Below are positions 9,954-21,333 of a stretch of DNA of 64,000 bases, piece by piece (position 1 is the first letter of the stretch; each line of letters begins with the position of its first letter). Position numbers and translations under genes: made by a program. The notes under the pieces were generated by a model. It was not told the origin of the DNA, made no database searches, and was given only the letters and a program-made list of their open reading frames with translations. Source of the DNA: Pararge aegeria (taxonomy: Eukaryota; Arthropoda; Insecta; Lepidoptera; Nymphalidae); the NCBI RefSeq assembly GCF_905163445.1, contig NC_053202.1, positions 7,502,001-7,566,000 of the forward strand, read 5' to 3'.

Positions 9954-10329
9954 CTGGAAAGAACAAAGTTTTTTTCTATTGAATGATGCTGAGGAAAAGT
10001 TTCAGTTTGTTAAAGCTATTGTTTGGATGAATTCGTTTAGACTTCAGAAGGTCACTTTCATCGAAAGGCCTTTAATTAAAAACTGGTTTTTAATGTCAAA
10101 GACTAAATCCCGCCACGAACATCTTGTGCGTTTTTTTAAATCACAGAAAGACATTAGTCGTAACGTGTAATGTAGGTGTAATGTCTATACAACGTAAGTT
10201 AAAATAAAATGTCTATAAAACGTATTTATCGGATAATCTTGCATAATAAGTTAGGAAATTCATAATTTGCCTGCACACAAAACAACACACATTCTTGTTC
10301 TACAATATAAAACCATACACAATTCCTTT

Positions 10330-10500
10330 TGGAAGGACCTAGTTCGATCCCCGGCACGAAACTCTCATTTATGCAATTTAAATACCATTTGATTTATAGG
10401 TGAACAAAAACATCGCGAGGAAGCCTGCATACGTGACAGTTTTCCATAATATTCTCAAAAGGGTGGAAAACCCAGCCCAGTAATGGTTGGATAATGAAGT
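10330..10500 (+). mobile_element. SINE fragment (family A, diverged)
   Basis: The B-box-like GTTCGATCCCCGGCACGAAA is followed by ACAAAAACATCGCGAGGAAG, CCTGCATACGTGACAG and CAGTAATGGTTGGATAATGA, a diverged and internally deleted copy of family A. Confidence 0.55.
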
Positions 10501-11225
10501 CGCTTATGATATTACATATTTAAAAATAAATTATAAAGTGCCGTGTGTTTTATATTATGTGTGAAGAAAAATATTTAAATATGTTTATTCGATCTAACCT
10601 AGATTTGTTATTTATTTAAGTTATTTTTACCTACAATTTTATTTGAAAATACAAAACGCATAATATTAGAAATTACGGTATGCTTAAATGTTTGAAAGAG
10701 TTGCAAAATAAACTACAAAGTAAGTTTTGTTGTGGTTAAAAGAAAAAAAAAATCCTAAAGCAAAGTTCAAAAGAGTTAATTATTCGTATTATTCAAATTA
10801 AACAAATATTAAAACTGTTCACTTGGGGCTAAAGAATTGTTAGTGCGACTTATTCGAGACCCACATATTCATTGATCTGACAGCACGAAGAGGGACACCC
10901 TAACAGTAAGGCGCTCTCTAGATTTTAGTCGAAACAGTTTAGGCACCAATGCCTCGATTATTTAAGATCGAGCAATAATAGATTTTACCCCGGCGGAGTA
11001 AAATGAACTATTGCTCAACTTTCCTATTTAAACTGGACATTTTAAATTTTTAATTATAGCGAAAAAGCAAAAATATAAACACAATATTAATTACGGAAAA
11101 TGTCGCGACGATTTTTTTATCGATATACCGCCAGCACCGTTCGCTTCATACTGCCTACATTAAAAATATAATAAATGAATATTTTCTTATTTAAAACAAC
11201 GAGTTATGAATTGTGAATAATTAAA

Positions 11226-11284
11226 ACCGAACCGAGTTATAAATGAACGTTTAATATCAACGTTCATTTATAACTCGGTTCGGT
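11226..11284. repeat. Perfect 26-bp inverted repeat with 7-base loop
   Basis: The left arm starts ACCGAACCGAGTTATAAATG at 11226 and the right arm ends CATTTATAACTCGGTTCGGT at 11284, around a TAATATC centre. Perfect identity of both arms indicates a young foldback element or a recent palindromic rearrangement. Confidence 0.97.
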
Positions 11285-11590
11285 ACTGTTTGGGATTAAA
11301 TAACACTACAGATATGTTTTCGTAGCTTTTTTATTTTTTATTTGTTATTTATTTTCAGAACTTACTGATCTTAATCTTGTTTATATAAGTTATTTTAATT
11401 CAACTGGCTGTTCTTAGTTTGTCGTTTTAATATTGTCTGTTTATGTATATAATTTTAATACTTATTTATTTATTTGTACTGTGTCGGTGTTCCCAAATGA
11501 ATGATTTTAGTATTATTTATTACAATTGATGAAAATATTTGTTCATTTAAAGAAATGCCTACTAATTTAAGCCGCCGTCTTTTTTTTTTT

Positions 11591-11631
11591 AATGGTTCAT
11601 CTTCATACTATGAGTATGAAGATGAACCATT
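11591..11631. repeat. Perfect 19-bp inverted repeat with 3-base loop
   Basis: Arms AATGGTTCATCTTCATACT and AGTATGAAGATGAACCATT flank ATG. It directly follows a T run at 11580-11590. Confidence 0.97.
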
Positions 11632-11660
11632 TTTAATCTAGCCGGGTAATACAGATTCTT

Positions 11661-11735
11661 TTTTTTTAAAGCAACAAAGAGTAAACTTTGTTTTGTTGTT
11701 ACAAAGAGTACTCTTTGTTGCTAAAAAAAAAAAAA
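11661..11735. repeat. T-run / A-run flanked hairpin
   Basis: AGCAACAAAGAGTA at 11670-11683 pairs with TACTCTTTGTTGCT at 11709-11722. Outside them lie a T run on the left and an A run on the right that also pair. The interior contains a second palindrome, ACAAAGAGTACTCTTTGT (11701-11718). This is the third palindrome within 500 bp. Confidence 0.85.
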
Positions 11736-12494
11736 GATTTTTACTTGCAGTGAGGTACAAACTAAACTTAATCGGGTCATCATAAATAAAGCACAAGTAC
11801 GGTTATTTTAAATAAAACACCCGTGTCTAATATCTTGGATTATGAGCCTTACTTCTAAGTGATAAGGTCCACGTTACGAGCAAGTGTATTTTACAATCCA
11901 TTACAAATACGGCAAGGTAGGTATCTCAATCATAAGTTTTCTACAATTTCAGTCAAGTTTATTTAGTTAAACAATAAAAAGTATATTTATTTTAAAATTA
12001 ATATTTTTTCCTCGTAATCCTTCCTGTGAAAAAGTACAACGATACTCTTTCGATGGCATAAGTACACTTATAAAGTAAATATTTTTAGGTCACATTATTT
12101 CAAATATTTAGTGCGAGCGAAATAAATAAAACGATTTCACATACAAAACTAGGCCACGGTAAATAAAGTTAAGAGAAATGCTGATCTAAAGAATTATTAT
12201 GAAGCCACTTGAAAAGATGTTAAGTCAGCTTCAATAGTTGACCGCGGGCTAGGTCGAAAGCCGGCGAGGTCGTAAAACCGTGCGATTGTATAAAATCTTG
12301 GATAACCTCCAAATCGGACAATAGCTGCACGAGAAATGTTATGGTAACGGATACTTATTTTTATTTTCTTTAAATGCGAATAGTTGAATTTTAAAGACTC
12401 TACTTATCATATTTAGTGCTTGCTCAACGAAAATATGCAGTCTCATATATATGCATGGATATCGGGAATTGGCAGTATTCATATATATCATGAA

Positions 12495-12650
12495 TTGGCA
12501 ATTTGATCACGGTGTCATGGTTTGATTCCCGGGTCGGACCAGAAATTGTTAGATTTTAGTTTTTTCTCACAGGAAATTCTTAGTACAAGCCCGCAGCAAG
12601 GAAATTGGCGTAGCCCACCCTCGTGTACCGCAAAGGATGTTTTATTCCGT
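12495..12650 (+). mobile_element. SINE-like fragment with TTTGATTCCCGGGTCGG B box
   Basis: It contains GGTTTGATTCCCGGGTCGGA, then AGGAAATTCTTAGTACAAGC and CCGCAGCAAGGAAATTGGCG, resembling a third tRNA-derived lepidopteran SINE family. Confidence 0.5.
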
Positions 12651-12654
12651 CATT

Positions 12655-12800
12655 ATTATCATTAGCAACCCTTTACAGGCCCGCTTAAGGACGCTAGTCT
12701 CTTAGAATAAGAAGGGTTTAGGTCGTAGTCCATCACGCTGGTCAAGTACGAATTGATAGACTTAACACGCCATGCCGCGAAGGTAAGGGCAAAGTGTTAA
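12655..12800 (-). mobile_element. SINE fragment, minus orientation (family A, 3' part)
   Basis: Plus-strand text reads TTATTATCATTAGCAACCCT, AGAATAAGAAGGGTTTAGG and TCGTAGTCCATCACGCTGG, the reverse complement of the family A tail. Confidence 0.65.
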
Positions 12801-12984
12801 CCACGTAGATAGTCTACTATATCCGCTATAAAACAATGTTATGGCGGCGGTCTTAGGTAATATAATGCCTCCCAAGAGCTCCACGCTACTTCAATTCCGG
12901 AGAGATGCTACTGTGGCCAGCAGTGGGCGGTTATACGCTGGATATTATAATGTTACGTACCCTTATAATAATCTTTAAAAAAAG

Positions 12985-13145
12985 AGCAACTACTGAGTTT
13001 CTTGTCGGCTCTTCTCGGTAGAATCTGCTTTCCGAACCGGCGGTAGAGTCACTACAAACATACATACTTGACGTTTCAAAAGTGCTTATAAAGTAGGCCT
13101 ACTTGAAATAAAGGAATTTTTAATTTTGAATTTTTGAATTTTGAT
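12985..13145 (+). mobile_element. 3' end of a non-LTR retrotransposon (probably RTE-like)
   Basis: It contains CTGAGTTTCTTGTCGGCTCT, GGTAGAATCTGCTTTCCGAA, CCGGCGGTAGAGTCACTACA, TTGACGTTTCAAAAGTGC and AGTAGGCCTACTTGAAATAA, then ends in GAATTTTTGAATTTT simple units. This 3' tail is abundant in butterflies. Other copies are at 14770, 33832, 35351, 35990 and (reverse) 41000. All are severely 5'-truncated, as expected for target-primed reverse transcription. No reverse transcriptase coding remains. Confidence 0.7.
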
Positions 13146-13220
13146 TCCACGATTGGGTACCAGTGACGATAAATGCTTATTGATCTTAGAGTCAAAATAT
13201 AAAAAAAAAAGAATTAATAT

Positions 13221-13454
13221 ACTACGAAAATACACTCATCGCCATCTAGCCCCAAAGTAAGCGTAGCTTGTTTTATGGGTACTAAGAAGACTGATGAAAA
13301 TTTTTACGAATATTATACATAAATACTTATAAAATACAGATAAACACACAGACACAGAAAAACATTCATGTTCATCACACAAAAATTTTCTAGTTATGGG
13401 AATGGACCCACTGCCTCAGAAAGCAAGGTCGCTGCCCACTGCGCCAATCGGCCG
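13221..13454 (-). mobile_element. tRNA-derived SINE, minus orientation (family B)
   Basis: Reverse complement of the element at 5958-6192: TCATCGCCATCTAGCCCCAA, AAGTAAGCGTAGCTTGTTTT, ATAAACACACAGACACAG and finally CGCTGCCCACTGCGCCAATC as the reversed A-box end. Near full length and diverged by roughly one base in eight by eye. Confidence 0.85.
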
Positions 13455-14769
13455 ACAAAGTACGGAATATGGATCATTAAATACAAAAAGGAATAATTGT
13501 AACCTTTTCAAAGAATAATTTATTTTTAGTTTATTTTAGAATGGAGATACAAACAACAAAGTAATATAATAATATAAAGTTATAGGTTTACCGAAGTAAT
13601 AAGTACTAAGAAAACCTAACGACTCATTCCTGTACCCACGGTTTCGTAAATTCGTAAATGGCAAAAAATATATTTAGAGAGTTTAATAATACAAGCACAT
13701 TCAACTTTATTATATTAGTACTTTAGTTTCCGCCGCGTATAATTTATAACCACACATTAAGAACTTTCAAACCCCATTTTGTAACTCCATTTTTAGGATA
13801 GTAAATATGCATGGAACGGTATTTTGTTGAAACTATTAGCGTAACTTCGTAACTGAAACTTTAGCTCTAAACAAATAAAACATAGAAAATTCCTAAAAAC
13901 TTTCAAACCAAATCTTTATTTCCTTTTCCCTCCTAATATTGCTCCCCTATGAGTAGATTTCCTGAATCAAAAAGCCTGTCACTCCTGTACCCATGTAATG
14001 CCAGTGAAAGTTCCGTTAAAATAGGTTCACTGCTGACACTGATCCAAAGATTAGCCACGACAAACAGCCAGCTGCGCTGACAGTGTGTTATGATATGCCA
14101 TCCTTCAAATTAGTCATGAACATTATAAGGAGCGTTCATTTAGTAATCAGAGGCATACAATTCAATTTAAATTTTTTATTTGTATAGATAATATAGGGTT
14201 GGCTACTCACAATTTTAATTTCATTAGGGTTGGCAAATCGTTCTCGGCCGCGCTGCGCTCATTTTACCTAGAGCAAAAACACAACTGTTTAATTACTATG
14301 CCAATTGTATTGTTAATTACATATTTTAGAAGAAACATCCTATTTTAAATACAATTTCAAAGGCCCACTAGAACGACATTAAATATGCAAGAACGGTGTC
14401 AGTAGGTACAAAACAAAAATCATTCGAAGTTCTGCACAACTTTAACCTAGTGATTAAATATACTATTTGTTCTCAGACCAGGTTTGTAAGTCAAGCCTTA
14501 AATACTTATACATGTGATAAGGGGGTTTTTGTTGAGCTACCATAAGCTTTATGAAGTAGAGCGTTTTGTATTCAAGTATAATCTACCTTGGGAAATGACG
14601 GACGGGGCTTGTCTTTAGAGGAATGTTTTTTTAGGGTATGTCAAAAACGAAGTCATCTCAAAAGCTTTTAGCTTAACGTATCGTGAGAAACAAATACCGC
14701 TATCAATCGATTATCAAATATAAATCTATACTTATAATATATTAAATTATACGCTTAACAATTAAAATA

Positions 14770-14855
14770 GTGGTAGAGTCACTACACACGGACAGTCTTG
14801 ACGTTTCAAAAGTGCTTGTATTAGGCCTACTTGAAATAAATGAAATTTGAAATAC
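14770..14855 (+). mobile_element. Retrotransposon 3' tail fragment
   Basis: GTGGTAGAGTCACTACACAC, CTTGACGTTTCAAAAGTGC and TTAGGCCTACTTGAAATAAA match the last 85 bases of the tail at 12985-13145. Confidence 0.75.
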
Positions 14856-15559
14856 CATACAAGGTCTTATTAGAAGGCCAATAGTTTGCACCAAACAACC
14901 AGATATAGTAGCGAATGCAAATACCTAATACACAATACAGTAACTAATACTAGATTTGTAAAAAATATCTGCGAAGTAATTAAAACTGTTTCAAGTAAGA
15001 CGTTGTAAGTGACTTTTTTATCTTACTTTTCTTATAGTAAAAACAATCTTTTCATTGCTTTTTACTTAAAATAGCATTTTTTTAAATATTATAAAACAGA
15101 GCAATTAAAAAAAAATGATTTTCTTTGTGTTTTTTTTAAATTATTTTCTTGATGATTTTAAATTAAGTTAAAACTCAAAAAACTAAATACTAACAAACAA
15201 ATAAACATCAAAAACCACTAATCACTAAAACGAGTAAGACCAGAAAATATTGACTGTAGTATATATTTCGGCGATCTTTGTACACTAAATTTTTTAAGTT
15301 GTCTAAAAGTGCGATAAAATAAATAAAACAAACACAGAAGAACAAGATTTGCTTTATGTATGCGAGTTTTTATTATTTTCTTAACAATTTAATAATAAAC
15401 TTTACACTAAAAGTTACAAAAACATTATAAGGCAAATGAGAAAAATAGATTTACTATTAGTATCATTGGTTGTAAGGGGAAATAATGTATGTATTACTAA
15501 TACTATATAAATAATAATAAATAGAATCAGCACTAAAATAAAAAGTTCCTCCTCATTGT

Positions 15560-15690
15560 CCTCAATGGCATGTGAATCTAACAATACACACTTGTCCAGC
15601 GTGGTGGACTACGGCCTTAACTGTTTTGAATGAGATACGTACCCCATAGTGGGCCGGTCATGGGTTGTTGATGATGATCATAATGCGGAA
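15560..15690 (+). mobile_element. SINE fragment (family A, 3' part)
   Basis: It shows CTTGTCCAGCGTGGTGGACT, ACGGCCTTAACTGTTTTGAA, ATAGTGGGCCGGTCATGGG and a GATGATGATCAT tail. Confidence 0.7.
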
Positions 15691-16964
15691 AATAGTATCA
15701 TCAAGAAACCTTAGTAGTTACGTAATAGGAGGTTCAAAAAGTGTTAAGCTACAATTTAGAAAACTTTAATTAATCTGAAGAGCTATCCATACTTGTTTTA
15801 TACGCTCGCGGCTTTATCCGCGTTTGTTTCAGTTTTTATAAATCCCGGACTGACTTTGGAGGTTTGAGAATTTAGCGTATAGCTAGCGTATGACTAACAA
15901 CGAATAGAATAGACCTGATCTTTAAATTAAGAGTCAACATCGTACTCGTAGTGACTCAAATAAATAATTAAATAAAGATATAAAAATACTTATTCTGTGA
16001 AAAATAATTCAATTTCGGTGTAGTTCTAAAGATATTTGTGTCATACAAATATCTAATCTCAACATCTATTCTCATACAAAAATCTAATCATTTATTTAAT
16101 GTGTTACTGTTTATAAGCTTACTGGTTCTAATAAATAAAAATCGGATGTACCTAGTTCTACAACCAACTGTTTTGGAAATTAAATTAAATTACAGACCAC
16201 CAAAGCTGCTTTTGTGACTTAATTATGATAGTAAGTTATATGTCCTCGCGGATTTTTTTGTAGTTAAAATAAATACTTTAACAGTCTAGTAGTTTTTATG
16301 TTTCATGAATAGTTTTCTCGGCGCACGTGACGTTATGAATATTATGGGCAAAATATGGCTACTCTGGGTTACATTATTTTCTGAATCTCTATTTTTTTGG
16401 AAATACATTATAGCCTATGTTACTTCCTGATAAATAAACATGCTGTTGGTCAAGAATCAGTTAAAATTGGTACTGTAGTCAAGATAAAAATAAACAAGCG
16501 CATAAAAATCTTTCGTCTTTATAATATTTATATAGAAATAAAGATCCGTTAACGAAAGAAATGCTGCTAAGTGACACATCACACACAAAGAAAATATCCT
16601 TCTACAAAATATGCAACAACTTAAATATAGGACAGTAATTATTTCATTCTATGTATAATACGTAATACGTATTATAATTACATGGCTACTAAATGCTTCT
16701 CAGAATCAATAAACTATTAGTTACGTAGCCTTTATCCGCATTTGAACGTGTCAGATGCACGACCTTGCATCGAATTAATTAATTACAAGTTTCTCACGTT
16801 ACTTTCTGCAAAGATAACGGTAATAATTAACTAGTTGTGTCAATCAATCTAGCAATGAACTTGATTGCGAAATTGGTTAACCTAATAGATCTTATTACGA
16901 TGCTAATTATATGGTGTACAACCAATATCCGCTTTATGATATGTCCAATATTTTTGATTTTTGT

Positions 16965-17110
16965 TACCTGCATGACCGAGAGCTGTCCATAATGTACTTA
17001 AAGGCGTGCTAAGTCCACTAATCCGAACTTTGCCGGCGTGGTGGACTGCGGCCTAAACCCTTCTAATTCTGAGAGGAGACTCGTTTCGTGGGAAAATGTG
17101 ATACAGAGCG
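16965..17110 (+). mobile_element. SINE fragment (family A, 3' part)
   Basis: It shows CTGCATGACCGAGAGCTGTC, GTGCTAAGTCCACTAATCCG, CCGGCGTGGTGGACTGCGGC and CTTCTAATTCTGAGAGGAGA, following the order of family A. Confidence 0.7.
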
Positions 17111-17589
17111 TCGACTCACAACATTGCTTGCGATGGCTTAATAAACTCTCCGAGGCAAGGATGGAAGGTAAAGGCTGAATGCGGATTTACCCACCCAGCT
17201 ACCAACTCGGGTCAACGTGCCTTTAAACAGCACAAAAAATGCAAAATGATTTGACACCAAAATCTCTTCTTTTTGTAAAAGGTTGTTCAAAACCGCTGTT
17301 TCAACGCATGAAGTTCCATAGTAAAAAAACTTAAGATAATAGGCCCCCGATCACATACGCCATCTTAATTCTGGGTTATGTTTTTATCCATGCATCACTG
17401 CATGCGGGTCTTAGCAGAGCGTACGGACAATCTTTCATTCCCAACATCACCCTCAGCAGAGGGCGAAGCCACATAATTATTCGACGCCCTTAGGGACAAG
17501 GATAACGTTCTCTTCAGAATACAATAGAAAAAAAAACATGGTTGAGTGTAAGTTAGCAAGAACATTTTAACAAAGTCTAACAGATATGA

Positions 17590-17860
17590 CTACCGTCTAG
17601 TGGTTAGAAAGTCGTAATGCGGGTCACTAGGTTCTTTCGATTCGTAGTTCGGTCTATCTATATCCCGTGCACAGCGATGGGGCACTGATACGCTAAGAAT
17701 TATGATAGTATTCTCAAGGGCGTGTAGGTCTACCAAACGCTGACCAAACCGCTCTTGGTCAGCGTAGTAGTCCTAAACCCTTTCTTAATTTGGGGGAGAC
17801 TTCGTGGTTTGTAGTTGAACGGTAATGAGTTGATAGTATTGATGATGCATTGTTTCCCAA
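17590..17860 (+). mobile_element. SINE fragments with tRNA-like head
   Basis: ACCGTCTAGTGGTTAGAAAG followed by GGTTCTTTCGATTCGTAG looks like A- and B-box remnants. The 3' part has GGTCAGCGTAGTAGTCCTAA, CCCTTTCTTAATTTGGGGGA and GGTAATGAGTTGATAGTATT as in family A. It is diverged and may be a composite of two insertions. Confidence 0.5.
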
Positions 17861-18184
17861 CCGAACCCAGGCCGCCCTACTTGGTGAGTAACAATGCGCA
17901 CCGCTGCGACCTAGAGGGTATTAAAACAGTTATCTTCTATTAATTCCAATAGGTATATATAGATTTTTGCGGTATGAAAATATACCGCACTGAATACAGT
18001 ATCAAACTAACATTTTAACTTGTTTTAAACACTGTTTTGATAATTAATTATTGTTCTCTGCATAAATGGACTTCGTTTAGTGAACAAATGGTTGTTTAAT
18101 AAACATTTCAGTTACAGCACCGCTAGCATAGGCAGGAGACACTTTTCTCTGCGGGGAAAAGACAAAATCTTATATATAATAAAA

Positions 18185-18330
18185 TAAATAAATATACTAC
18201 GACAATACACACATCGCCATCCAGCTCCAAAGTAAGCGTAGCTTGTGTTGTGGGTACTAAGATGACTGATGAATATTTTTATGAATAATATACATATAAC
18301 TAAGATGCAGATATATATAGATAATCTTCA
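18185..18330 (-). mobile_element. SINE 3' part, minus orientation (family B)
   Basis: Plus-strand text ACACATCGCCATCCAGCTCC, AAAGTAAGCGTAGCTTGTGT and GATGACTGATGAATATTTTT is the reverse complement of the family B body. The tRNA-like head is missing. Confidence 0.75.
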
Positions 18331-20316
18331 CGCACAATTTTATAAATTCCGTGCTAACGCGAACGTGACGGGGCTAAACGATACAATACCCTATGCTAGC
18401 CATGCTGTTCATGATGTTTCATGATGCTTTGGGCAGATGGACAAGTAAATTCACTTACTTATTGGCAATAGGATACAATCGGGGGATGCAATCTTTGTCT
18501 CCTGCTAGGCTTGAAAAAGCAAATATACCTTCTCGTAGATGTACATTACACGGCACCTACAATGTAATATAGTTCTCAGAATAGTCTAAACGGTTACGCT
18601 ATGTGTTTGGTCATTTGAATTAATGAACCTCTTTGCTTGCGGCAGAACGTGTCGCCTGGTGACCTTGCACTGAATAATGATTTAATAAATTAATTACGCT
18701 CTTCTCACGTTACTATCGCGTGTTTTTTTTTAATCTACGCTTTTAATTTATATTTCCATCGAAATTATGTAAGATATCTTAAAAAAAAATTACTACGGAT
18801 CACAAGGTTCTGGGTTCTGGGGTTCTGGCACAGAATTCGAAATCTCTGGAACGTCCAATAATTTTTTAAACTTCTTTTTACTCTTTTTACAAGCCAGGGC
18901 TAGTACCTACACTCTAGAAAAAAAAACAAAATGAAGGCCATAACAATAAGCGTGCATAGCATAATTCATGTATATTTTTTATCGGTTCAGAGTATCTCCA
19001 TTTAAAGAAATTTTACTTTGTAATAAGTATCAATAATTTTCATAAATTAAAAATAAGACTTGTTCCTTACGTACTTCTGAAACGTTAATACCAAAACCGC
19101 CGCGTTCGTCTGAGACTACCTAATGCCATGTTTGCATTATTGACAAAGCTTTCAATTGCGATTACAAGATAGCAAAATGCTGGTTCGAATCCAAAGGGTT
19201 TTGGAATTTTGATAAGTACTCAAAAAATATTTACAAACATTATTAAACGTTTGCTTAATTTAATAGTATGTTTTTTTTTTCAGTTATAATAATTTATGGC
19301 AGATGTTAATTGGAAACCTTCGCCTATAGCGAAAACATTATATACTATAAAAAAGCAGAGTGACGCTAAAGCCCTACAAAGTCTTACGTGCCTGTAATTT
19401 TTAAAAAAATAAACTTTAAAGCATACCTTAATATTTCTAGTTGTTTTTTAAGCGAATTGTATTTTATTCCCTTTATAATATTTGAACATTTGTCTCTTTG
19501 TTAAAGATTTTAATTTCACATCAGACATGACATTGTCAAGGTTACTTTCTTGTCTAGAGAAAAATATTTTAGTTTTACGGGTAGTCAGAAATTCCACGCG
19601 GAAGTTACCGGCATCAGCTATTTTTAACATACGAGCAAGAATGCAGCGAAATACTGAGAATCACGCTCGTGCAATCCAGACTGAAATGCGGCCGAGATTT
19701 CGCGAGAACATCAATTTTCAAAAGTGGGTCATGTTAGTCTTATGTAAAGTGAGCCATTTTGAGGTGACGAGTCTTCATTAAATGTTTGAACTTCGCGCAT
19801 CAATTTGTACATAATTAGACTATGTTTATATCCTTCACTCTCAGCCTTCTAATGACCTCCCTTATTCAATCTGCTTACAATACCAGGTGGTATCATATGT
19901 TAGTAAACCATCTTTTTCATTCCTTTTAACACCCTCTTTTTCTAAAGTGCATCATGTTTTGCGCAAAGGATCAGCATGGCTGTTTTATTGCCATGCTGCC
20001 ACGCGGGCATGACGTGTACAGTATTAAGTTTAGGTTAAAGTTTCATTTAGTTATAAGTCTTATATATATAAAATAATATGTATCAGCTTTAAAAAATAAT
20101 TGATCCTTGCATAAGCAAATTTTATTTATACATTGCTATATTCATTTTATTCATTCATATTAAAAGTGATTTACTATGTGAGTATTTTTAAAGCTAACAT
20201 TATATCATAATATGCCTGTATAGTTTGTTACAGGGTGGGCTTTCATGGAGGCGTATCTAATTACCTACGATGAACAGGAATATTACGTAAATGATTGATC
20301 GGCCTAAAAGAATAAC

Positions 20317-20400
20317 CGCCTCATTGGTCTTGTGGTTAGTATGTGATTTAGAATACACTGTGTCCGATCTCGGGGTCAGTTCACAAATTAGCTGGCAAAT
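20317..20400 (+). mobile_element. tRNA-like SINE head fragment
   Basis: CCTCATTGGTCTTGTGGTTA (A-box-like) is followed by TGTCCGATCTCGGGGTCAGT where the B box should be. This is a decayed head, separated from a family A copy that starts about 110 bases later. Confidence 0.45.
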
Positions 20401-20510
20401 TTCTTGGTAACTGCCCGCAGTATCAAAGTCATAGTACAACCCGTGCCTGGAAAGCACGTGCCGTTGGTCCCAGTTATTATCATTAATTACTAACATGTGT
20501 ACATCGTTGT

Positions 20511-20790
20511 CATCTTATTTTTCAACCCATTACCGACTCATCATAGGGCACGGGTCTCCTCTCAGAATGAGAACGGTTGAGGCCTTAGTCCACCACACTG
20601 GCCAAGTGCGGATTGACAGACTCCACAGGCCCTTGAGAACTTTATGAAGAACTCTCAGGCGTGCAGGTTTTACTCGTGATGTTTTCCTTCACCATTAGAG
20701 CTAGTAATGTTTAATTGCATCAATTAAAAGCGCTCATAACTCTTAAAAGTTATAGGTGCGTGCCGGGGATTGATCTCGGTCCTCGGAAAG
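20511..20790 (-). mobile_element. SINE, minus orientation (family A, near full length)
   Basis: Plus-strand text runs TTCAACCCATTACCGACTCA, GGGCACGGGTCTCCTCTCAG, TTAGTCCACCACACTGGCCA, TGTTTTCCTTCACCATTAGA and GTGCGTGCCGGGGATTGATC, the reverse complement of family A with its B-box region at the right end. It is the repeat nearest to the proposed non-coding exon at 21125-21333. Confidence 0.8.
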
Positions 20791-21124
20791 AAAAGCGAAG
20801 AAGCGAGAGCGAGCGAGCGAAGACGATCAACTTTTACGATATCACTGCTTGACGTTCAATAATTATCGTTAAAGCTCTCCAATCGGTATTGAAGCAGCAG
20901 CGCAGTATAAAGTAACCTGTGCTCAACAGTGCGAAATTACTAGGTTTATGGCGTAGATCAAATAAGCAGGGAACCGTAAATAGCCCTGGGATCGAACCGG
21001 AACCTGTTACAAGACCACCGCGCCAAATTTTGGATTTGATGGACTATTAATTAACATGGGGTTTAAATTCATAACCCATCAAAATTACAGTTTAATGGTT
21101 ATTTGAAGGTTATTTTCAACTCAC

Positions 21125-21333
21125 CAGCGCTGCTCTAGCGATGTAGTCAGATCGCGATCACCGATCCATCGACGCACCTGCATCGAGGTGACTCTCGCGC
21201 CGGCGCCACTTCGGACGCGCGTACGCACACACACACTGTCACTGTACACCGTGCACACACTGACACTACACCGACAGCACTGGCACACACTACGGCGAGG
21301 CCGTCACGCACACACACCTCCCGCACTTTACAC
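21125..21333 (-). other. CtBP: Probable non-coding 5' exon of CtBP
   Basis: This GC- and CpG-rich 209-bp block stands out from AT-rich surroundings. Its left border is a strong minus-strand donor (GCGCTG then GTGAGTTG). Its right border is a strong acceptor: an ACTAATGAC branch-point-like sequence, a T-rich run and TTGTTGCAG. Joined to the exon at 9953 it places a stop-rich leader before the CtBP ATG, so it is 5' UTR. A second possible donor inside it (CAG then GTGCGT, exon end 21178) would give a shorter form. Two upstream ATGs occur on this strand. The one at 21169 gives a three-codon frame. The one at 21183 gives a 20-codon frame whose stop is created by the splice to 9953. The plus strand also looks CA-repeat-like, so part may be simple sequence. 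Assignment to CtBP rests only on strand, position and splice signals. Transcript data would settle it. Confidence 0.6.

Larger units (their letters stand above)
9954..21124 (-). other. Probable CtBP 5'-UTR intron, 11.2 kb
   Basis: It is bounded by the donor at 21125 and the acceptor next to 9953. It is AT-rich and carries no protein-coding exon that I can see. Palindromes cluster at 11226-11735, SINE and retrotransposon-tail fragments at 12495-13454 and 14770-14855, and more SINE pieces at 15560-18330 and 20317-20790. The stretches 10520-11220, 11740-12490, 13500-14760, 14860-15550, 15860-16960 and 18340-20310 show nothing beyond AT-rich sequence and small repeat scraps. Confidence 0.6.
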
